The notes beneath the pieces were generated by a model that saw only the letters and a list, made by a program, of their open reading frames with translations, ran no database searches and was not told the DNA's origin. From NCBI GenBank assembly GCA_903903765.1, contig CAIVAH010000151.1:1-12527 (forward strand): 12,527 nt of DNA. The letters are read 5' to 3'. The translations under genes were made by a program, and so were the position numbers. This DNA comes from an uncultured Methylococcaceae bacterium (GTDB lineage: Bacteria > Pseudomonadota > Gammaproteobacteria > Methylococcales > Methylomonadaceae). This document shows, piece after piece, positions 7,172-12,527 of this stretch; positions within the stretch are counted from its first letter, which is position 1, and the number at the start of each line of letters is the position of its first letter.

Positions 7172-10100
7172 TTATCGACCTTGCAATTCAGCTTGTTTGA
7201 TTAGCATGGGTGCTACTGCTAAGGTTTGGTCTTGGTAGCAAGCGCGAGAGTTTTCTGCCATTGGGATGTCTAATGTGCTTACCCGCCAAGGCCTAAATCC
7301 ATTTTCAGGGTTAAAGATAAATATTGCTGCACTGTCAGGATCTTTAGCGATTAAATGTATCCAGCCGCCTCCGATGAGCTCCCTTAAGCTGGCTTGTTCT
7401 GTATATATACGCTCGAGCACAGTCGTTTTGGCTTCTACGATGAGTTGTAAGCGCATGGCTTCATGAATTTCTACCATTTGTTGGGGTAAGCCGGTGCGTA
7501 AATCGCTATTTGTTCCTTCCATGACGCCAAAAAATCCGGTGACATTATGAGGCACTTTAGAGCCACAGCCTAAACGTTCATTATTAACGCTAGAAAAGTA
7601 ATATTCTAGATTAATACCGGCGCCTACGGGGCCTACTGCTAATAAAATGTTCTCAAGTATTTTTCCTTCGGGATCTTGAGTCGGGTCATAAGATATTAAG
7701 AATAGGCGTCGGTCAAAAAAGGCGCCTTGTGTTAATGATCTTCTACCCACTAAAGCAGCGGCATTGGTGGCGTGGCCTAGTTCTGGACGAGCCTGAGAGA
7801 AATCCACTGCCCGTTCTTGAATATGAGCCAAAGCTTCTTTAAGGGGAGAATTTTTGGGGGCAGACGCTAAGCGTCGACATCGTTCGTGTGCTGATAGATG
7901 TTGAGCGTGCGTTAAGGCTTGTTTCAAATCTCTTAGCGGTTCTAATGCTTGACTTGGTAAAGTATCTAAGTCGTACCAACTGATTTCTTCGTTACAGGTA
8001 TTATGTTCCGCGCCTATAAACCAAGTATCGGTTGGGATATGGATGCCTTGCTCAGTTAAAAGCTGACGTATTTCGGTTCTATTGGCCATAGCCGCAAAAG
8101 CGCGCGCATTGGGGCCACCATGTCTACCACTGCAAGCGCCACAGTCGTAAGCGGCTAGATGGGGATTATTTTGGCTAATCGAGCCATGCCCCATTAACAC
8201 AACTAAGGGTGAAAATTGTTGAGTAAGACCTATATTTTTTAAGAATCCAGCGACGCGAGTGGCTTGTTCGTTATCAGTGAATCCAAGTTGCGGATGTTCT
8301 GTGCTAGCTGTGCTAAGGTCATGGCTTGCATTAATATTTAATTTAGTTTTTATAGATTGTGTAAGACCGGCACTTAGGTTTTTTAAAAAGCTATGCTCTG
8401 TGCTGGGTATTAGTGATTTTGCAATTAATCCCAATAGCGTAATGGGCGCGATGAGCATAATCAGTGGATTAGATAATAATAAATTGCGTCTTAAACTATG
8501 GTGCAAGGCATTTGCTAGTATTTTTCGGGCTTTTTTTACTTGGTTATAGCGGTTTAATTGCTGTTGATTTAAGGCGGTTTCATAAATGTTATGAGCAGGC
8601 GTGACGACGATTGGGCACAAAGGGGTTAAATGTTGGTCATCAATGCCTTGATAATTCATGGCAACGCCAAAAAACCCCGCAGCCCCAAAGGTTTCCAGTG
8701 CGGGGTTGTATTCTTCCAAATGCCTACGAAATCCTTCTTCTCTATCATCCATACAAAATATTAATTGAGCCTTTGGTGGATGATATCTTGTTTCCCAGCG
8801 ACCTCTAAGATGATTGGCGTTTAGGGTGCTTAATAAACGATCACGGTAATTAATTTCATAAGCGGTAAGCCAGATTTTATGGCGAGCTGTTTCATCAAAC
8901 TGATTGAGCACAGCTAGCATGTTTATGAGATCGGATTTGTTTAAAGCATTAACCTGATTTGGAGTCATGCCCAGATGTTGGCATAATCGGAATAAGCGCC
9001 AGCCACTGTTGTGTGCTCTATGTCCGTTATTTTGTCCGGCGATGCGATAGCATTTCCAAGTCCAGATAAGTTCGGTTAATTGTTGCCAAGCGGCGCGACT
9101 TTGTCGTTCTGGATCGGCTTTTATGGTAAGTGTTTCGGCTAACTGGGTAAGGTATTCAGGTAAGTTGCCTTTATAGAGATAAAGGCGCACTGTAAATTCA
9201 GCAAGATTTTTACGAAAATAGCTATGTAGTTTGGTTAAAGTTGCAGATGTATTCCATATTTCCATACAGACATGGTTTAACCATAACCTATCTAAAGTTA
9301 AACGTATTGCCAGGAAATCAGCTAAAGTTGGGAGAGCAAGGTTTTGGATTGTGTAATTGGGATGGTGTTGCCGCCAATTAATCATGCCAGCCCAGCCAGG
9401 AATTTCGAGTGCTAAGCGCTTTAAATAAACTGACCAGTTTTGTTGAGGTATTTCAAGTTGTGTGAGTTGCAAGATGATTGTATCTATCGCCGTCTCTGGG
9501 AGTTCTGTTAAGGCTTGTTGCCAATTAGGAAGTTCATGTAAAAATGGATTAGCGTCATATTTCAATGTGGCACGCCAAGACGAATATAAACCTAAGTCAT
9601 GATTTTTTGGTTTTTTCCATGAAGCTACTCCTTCATCTAAATCAGAGGCACAGAATTTGATCAGTTCTGGCCTAACTGATTCAAGTATATCAACGCCAGT
9701 TAATTTAAGAATAAGGTCTCTTAGTGTTAAGGGTGCGCCAATTTGTAAAAATAAATCGTCAAGAGCCTTGGTGTCATTGGTTTCTTCACCTAAGCGTTGC
9801 TCTTGATTTGGTTTGAAGGATACGTAGTTGGCTAACCATTCTTCGGCTTGTTCTAAGGATAGATCAAGTAGATCTTCTGGATGTAAAGTGGTTTCTTGTA
9901 TATCTAGTAGTTCTACAATACGATTCCATAATTGTTTAATTGCCGAATTTTTAAGGGGGTCGTTTCTAAATATTTCCGCCTGAATAAGACTAGGTACATC
10001 TTTTTGCACGGTGTTTAAAGCGTCTAATTCATCGTTTTGCCACTTTAACTCACTCATAGTGAGCGTTTTAAAGTCGAATAATAAAGCGAGTTGATAAAGT

Positions 10101-10435
10101 TCTTTTCTAGTAATGATTCGGGTATCTATTTGGCAGACCACCTGCTCGGCTTCTAGCAGTGGATTTTCAGCAAGAGCGAGGCTGATATCACCATCCGTAA
10201 TCCGGTTTTGTTGATAGAAAAATCGGCTTTTGGATTCGGGTAAATAGGCATTGATACCGGTAAGCTCTTTAAATTCAGCTAAGGCTTGTTCAAAGGGTAG
10301 GTGCTGAAATCCATGCAGGGTATTGTGATGCACAAAGTTAAGGATGGGTGCTTGTGCAGGTAAAACGGTATCTAGCTCTGCTAAGATTGCGGCTATTTCG
10401 TTGCGTTGTTGTATTGTAATGGCGGGTATGTGCAT
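7172..10435 (-). CDS. dabA: DabA: zinc-site subunit of the DAB inorganic-carbon transporter (UPF0753/DUF2309)
   Basis: A 1087-aa protein of the DabA family, distantly related to beta-carbonic anhydrases. It is thought to sit on the cytoplasmic face of DabB and convert CO2 to bicarbonate. The zinc-site residues are recognisable: C561 and D563 in IFCMDDREEGFRRH, H750 in LMGHGS, and C765 in YDCGACSGRHGGPNARAFA. The 15-residue spacing of His to Cys matches what I recall for Halothiobacillus DabA2 (C351, D353, H524, C539). The N-terminal signature ILNFVHHNTLHGFQHLPF (31-48) is typical. A hydrophobic stretch at about 651-677 may dip into the membrane. The protein is about 250 aa longer than Halothiobacillus DabA2 and belongs to the long form known from other sulfur oxidisers; the extra sequence lies N-terminal to the C-x-D motif. 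The ATG at 10435 is 5 nt after the upstream NuoM stop and has no clear ribosome site, suggesting translational coupling. The function is strongly supported by family, and transport of CO2 rather than another substrate follows from it. Confidence 0.93.
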   Translation of the reverse strand: MHIPAITIQQRNEIAAILAELDTVLPAQAPILNFVHHNTLHGFQHLPFEQALAEFKELTGINAYLPESKSRFFYQQNRITDGDISLALAENPLLEAEQVVCQIDTRIITRKELYQLALLFDFKTLTMSELKWQNDELDALNTVQKDVPSLIQAEIFRNDPLKNSAIKQLWNRIVELLDIQETTLHPEDLLDLSLEQAEEWLANYVSFKPNQEQRLGEETNDTKALDDLFLQIGAPLTLRDLILKLTGVDILESVRPELIKFCASDLDEGVASWKKPKNHDLGLYSSWRATLKYDANPFLHELPNWQQALTELPETAIDTIILQLTQLEIPQQNWSVYLKRLALEIPGWAGMINWRQHHPNYTIQNLALPTLADFLAIRLTLDRLWLNHVCMEIWNTSATLTKLHSYFRKNLAEFTVRLYLYKGNLPEYLTQLAETLTIKADPERQSRAAWQQLTELIWTWKCYRIAGQNNGHRAHNSGWRLFRLCQHLGMTPNQVNALNKSDLINMLAVLNQFDETARHKIWLTAYEINYRDRLLSTLNANHLRGRWETRYHPPKAQLIFCMDDREEGFRRHLEEYNPALETFGAAGFFGVAMNYQGIDDQHLTPLCPIVVTPAHNIYETALNQQQLNRYNQVKKARKILANALHHSLRRNLLLSNPLIMLIAPITLLGLIAKSLIPSTEHSFLKNLSAGLTQSIKTKLNINASHDLSTASTEHPQLGFTDNEQATRVAGFLKNIGLTQQFSPLVVLMGHGSISQNNPHLAAYDCGACSGRHGGPNARAFAAMANRTEIRQLLTEQGIHIPTDTWFIGAEHNTCNEEISWYDLDTLPSQALEPLRDLKQALTHAQHLSAHERCRRLASAPKNSPLKEALAHIQERAVDFSQARPELGHATNAAALVGRRSLTQGAFFDRRLFLISYDPTQDPEGKILENILLAVGPVGAGINLEYYFSSVNNERLGCGSKVPHNVTGFFGVMEGTNSDLRTGLPQQMVEIHEAMRLQLIVEAKTTVLERIYTEQASLRELIGGGWIHLIAKDPDSAAIFIFNPENGFRPWRVSTLDIPMAENSRACYQDQTLAVAPMLIKQAELQGR

Positions 10436-10440
10436 ATTAT

Positions 10441-11922
10441 TTATAACAGACGCTGGCTTATTTGGTTAATCATAGTATTAATAGTCGCGGCTGATAACTC
10501 TATGACTGGGCTAGGTATTAAACCTAAGCCGATGATGCTGATAACTAAAATCCCGGCGGCCAGTTGTTCGCGTCCGTTTAAGTCGGTTAAGTTGAATTTG
10601 TTGGCTTTATCTGGGCCTAGTAATAATAAGTTGATGCTGCGCATTGCGTAGGCTGCGTTAATCAGTACAGTGATGCTAAACAATATCATTATTACGCCCC
10701 ATTGTTGAAAGCCACCCATTAACGCATGAAGTTCTGCGATAAATCCAAAGGTACCGGGCAGTCCCATGGCGCCTAATAAAGCTAAGCTAATGAATAAGGC
10801 AAAGCGGGGCATGCTATGGATTAATCCGCCGAAGTCTTGTATGTTTCGAGTATGAGTGCGCTCATACAGTAAGCCAACTAATAGAAAGAGTGCGGCAGAG
10901 ATTAAGCCATGTGCGGTCATTTGTAATACGGCACCGGTTAATCCCATTTGATTTAAACTGGCAATACCTAATAACACAATGCCCATGTGGCTAAATGAAG
11001 AATAGGCAATCATGGCTTTTAGATCGGTTTGTCGCCATGCTAATAGGCCACCATAAATCATGCCGAATAGGGCTAGGGAAACTAATACGGGTTGCAGGAT
11101 GTGAACTGCTTCAGGAAGCATGTTAACCGCTCTAATAAGACCATAAGCACCCATTTTTAATAGCACGCCGGATAATAGAATGCTCACTGGGCTAGGTGCT
11201 TCAACATGCGCTAAGGGTAGCCAACCATGTAAGGGAAATATTGGCATTTTTACCCCAAAGCCAATTAAAAAGCCTAATAGAACCAATATTTGTTCATTTC
11301 TTGGCATGTCTTTAGCGGCTTGATGCATGGTAGACATCAAAGATCCCGCTTGTTGTAAGTCATATTGACTGATGGCGAGCAAACTCATCAGCATAAATAC
11401 TGAGCCAACCATGGTATAAAGTACAAAATTTAAACTCGCGGCGTGGCGGCGTTTACCACCCCATCGACCAATGAGGAAGAATAAGGGGATTAAGGTAAGC
11501 TCCCATGCTATATAAAATAGTGCCCAATCCTGCGCTAAAAAAACCCCTAATAAGCCAAATTCCAATAATAAGATGCTCAAATAATAGCCTTTAACATTCT
11601 CAGTGCGAGGGTAAGAAGCCAGTAAAGCAATAGAGGTAAGTAGAGTTCCTAACAGCAACATGGGCATTGAGAGCCCATCGACTCCTAAAGCATAAGCACT
11701 GCCTAGATTAGGGTTGAGCGGGAAATATTCATTAAATTGCAGTTCGGCAGTGTTTTGTTGATAAAGGTGCAGTATCCAGAAACTTAGTAATAGCGTTATG
11801 GTGGAGAAAAAGTTGGCGATAATGCGAATAGCTTGGGTGTTTTGATTAGGTGCAAAAATTAACACGAGAACGCCTAATGCGGGTGTCCAGAGCAGTAAAC
11901 TGAGAATGCCCATCTGATTCAC
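10441..11922 (-). CDS. NuoM-like antiporter subunit (first gene of the dab operon)
   Basis: A 493-aa NuoM/MrpD-family inner-membrane protein with about 14 helices, the most canonical of the three NuoM-like copies. All family proton-path residues are present: E141 in AWELTLIPLFFLIG (TM5), K225 in GFGVKMPIFPLHGWLP (TM7), K256 in LLKMGAYGLIR (TM8), H312 in SSFSHMG, H338 in TAHGLISAALFLLVG and E397 in PGTFGFIAEL (TM12). By sequence alone it could pass as a subunit of a complex I. However, dabA follows 5 nt after its stop and no other nuo genes are present, so it is better read as part of the DAB module. The first possible start is a GTG at 11922, with an ATG three codons on (11913). Neither has a strong ribosome binding site (an AGG lies about 11 nt before the GTG). 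It follows the minus-strand promoter at 11965-11992 and is probably the first gene of the transcript. Confidence 0.9.
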   Translation of the reverse strand: MNQMGILSLLLWTPALGVLVLIFAPNQNTQAIRIIANFFSTITLLLSFWILHLYQQNTAELQFNEYFPLNPNLGSAYALGVDGLSMPMLLLGTLLTSIALLASYPRTENVKGYYLSILLLEFGLLGVFLAQDWALFYIAWELTLIPLFFLIGRWGGKRRHAASLNFVLYTMVGSVFMLMSLLAISQYDLQQAGSLMSTMHQAAKDMPRNEQILVLLGFLIGFGVKMPIFPLHGWLPLAHVEAPSPVSILLSGVLLKMGAYGLIRAVNMLPEAVHILQPVLVSLALFGMIYGGLLAWRQTDLKAMIAYSSFSHMGIVLLGIASLNQMGLTGAVLQMTAHGLISAALFLLVGLLYERTHTRNIQDFGGLIHSMPRFALFISLALLGAMGLPGTFGFIAELHALMGGFQQWGVIMILFSITVLINAAYAMRSINLLLLGPDKANKFNLTDLNGREQLAAGILVISIIGLGLIPSPVIELSAATINTMINQISQRLL

Positions 11923-11964
11923 TATTTTTGAAGCCTGTTGTTAAGATTAAAATTTATAGTTGCA

Positions 11965-11992
11965 ATTATACGGAGCGAGCATTAATTGGCAA
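11965..11992 (-). promoter_or_regulatory. Sigma70-type promoter of the dab operon
   Basis: Read on the minus strand: -35 TTGCCA (11987-11992, five of six consensus bases), a 16-bp spacer, and -10 TATAAT (11965-11970, perfect). Transcription would start near 11958, giving a leader of about 36 nt before the GTG of the first NuoM-like gene. It is the only strong promoter I see for the whole minus-strand gene block. Confidence 0.65.
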
Positions 11993-12007
11993 GCATTCAG
12001 GCATATA

Positions 12008-12025
12008 CCAAGTACTTTACTATGG
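12008..12025. promoter_or_regulatory. Candidate operator 1: imperfect inverted repeat
   Basis: CCAAGTA (12008-12014) faces TACTATGG (12018-12025) across three bases; the arms pair except for one extra base. It overlaps the -35 (12016-12021) of the promoter for the Rrf2-type gene and lies just upstream of the dab -35. Autoregulation by the Rrf2-type protein is plausible but unproven. The sequence is not an obvious match to the E. coli IscR type 1 site. Confidence 0.35.
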
Positions 12026-12044
12026 ATTTAAATAGTACTATAAT
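12016..12044 (+). promoter_or_regulatory. Sigma70-type promoter of the Rrf2/SUF-type regulator gene
   Basis: -35 TTTACT (12016-12021, four of six consensus bases), a 17-bp spacer, and -10 TATAAT (12039-12044, perfect). The start codon is at 12068 and is preceded by the ribosome site GGGGG at 12059-12063, so the 5' leader would be very short, roughly 15-20 nt. Confidence 0.6.
12032..12041. promoter_or_regulatory. Candidate operator 2: perfect 10-bp palindrome over the -10 box
   Basis: ATAGTACTAT is a perfect palindrome overlapping the first bases of the TATAAT box of the regulator's promoter. Its core AGTACT recurs 23 bp upstream (12011-12016) inside the first inverted repeat, a spacing of about two helical turns. 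This arrangement suits an autorepressor. Short palindromes are also common by chance in AT-rich DNA. Confidence 0.35.
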
Positions 12045-12067
12045 GGTACACAATTAACGGGGGTGAG

Positions 12068-12527
12068 ATGTTACGAGTTAGTAAGTTAACAGATTATGCA
12101 ACAGTCATATTAAGTCTAATGGCTAAAGAAAACACGCAGGTTCGTACTGCGGTGGATTTAGCAGCAGTGACTGGGATTGCAATACCGACGGTTAGCAAAA
12201 TATTAAAGCTTTTGGTGAATGCAAAGGTATTAATTTCTACTCGGGGTGCTAAGGGTGGCTATGCCTTAGCTAGAAGTCCTGAAGCGATCACTATCGCCAA
12301 CGTGATTAGTGCTTTAGAAGGGCCGATTGCTTTGACTGAGTGCAGTATTTCTCAGCAGGGTTGTGAGCAAGCTTCTGGTTGTGATATTAGGGGGAATTGG
12401 CATTTAATTAATCGAGCCATTCATGATGCCTTAGAGTCAGTCACGTTGGCTGATATGATTAAACCGACTGCTACGCATGATTTAGCATGGAAATCAGAGG
12501 TTTTCATTCCCGTAGCCAGTTTATATC
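12068..12527 (+). CDS. Rrf2-family SUF-type Fe-S cluster assembly regulator (partial, 3' end outside the window)
   Basis: 153 codons are visible with no stop before the window ends; family members are usually about 150-165 aa, so little is missing. Residues 1-70 are the winged-helix DNA-binding domain: LRVSKLTDYATVIL (2-15), recognition-helix region IPTVSKILKLL (39-49), and wing STRGAKGGYALAR (57-69). The motif ALEGPIALTEC (82-92) and three cysteines (C92, C99, C105) are placed as in [2Fe-2S]-binding Rrf2 proteins (IscR and SUF-type). The segment RGNWHLINRAIHDAL (108-122) is typical of the proteobacterial SUF-system regulator, whose gene usually precedes sufB, sufC, sufD and sufS; those would lie beyond the window. 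It is transcribed divergently from the dab operon and shares a 145-bp intergenic region with it. It may autoregulate through the palindromes near its promoter; any effect on dab is speculative. Confidence 0.92.
   Translation, partial: MLRVSKLTDYATVILSLMAKENTQVRTAVDLAAVTGIAIPTVSKILKLLVNAKVLISTRGAKGGYALARSPEAITIANVISALEGPIALTECSISQQGCEQASGCDIRGNWHLINRAIHDALESVTLADMIKPTATHDLAWKSEVFIPVASLY

Noticed and set aside
2499..11922. Part of a respiratory complex I (nuo) operon
   Set aside because: No genes for the NADH, flavin, Fe-S or quinone-site subunits are present, dabA is embedded in the middle, and the NuoL-type subunit is shortened as in DabB.

Overview
The window looks like chromosomal DNA of an AT-leaning gammaproteobacterium that takes up inorganic carbon. 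The evidence is the protein families: a DabA (UPF0753/DUF2309) protein with NuoL/NuoM-type membrane subunits, a SUF-type Rrf2 regulator, RadC and a DUF1348 protein. A sulfur-oxidising chemoautotroph or a methanotroph would fit. The lineage is an inference from family resemblance; no rRNA or other marker gene is present.

Layout, right to left, because nearly everything is on the minus strand. Positions 12068-12527 (+) hold the start of a Rrf2-family Fe-S regulator that runs off the window. An intergenic region (11923-12067) contains two good divergent sigma70-type promoters and two small palindromic elements. From 11922 down to 2499 runs a tightly packed minus-strand operon: a NuoM-type subunit, dabA (1087 aa), a shortened NuoL-type subunit (dabB), and two more NuoM-type subunits. 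Gaps are 1-7 nt, so the genes are probably translationally coupled. A DUF1348 (NTF2-fold) gene follows after 28 nt, and radC after a further 78 nt. After about 500 non-coding bases there is a gene for a 209-aa protein with a fibronectin-III-like C-terminal half (105-734).

How the genes may work together: DabA carries the four residues of the beta-carbonic-anhydrase-like zinc site (C561, D563, H750, C765). DabB belongs to the proton-channel family of complex I. In the characterised DAB system these two proteins alone are thought to hydrate CO2 vectorially, driven by cation flux. Here three additional NuoM-like antiporter subunits are encoded in the same operon, with no peripheral-arm complex I genes (no NuoE, F, G, I, B, CD). 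This gives a four-antiporter membrane module attached to a CO2-hydrating subunit, resembling in logic the cyanobacterial NDH-1/CUP CO2-uptake complexes. Two of the NuoM copies appear intact at the proton-path residues, while one has lost two of the charged positions. This expanded DAB operon is the most interesting item in the window. Its function as a multisubunit complex is inference.
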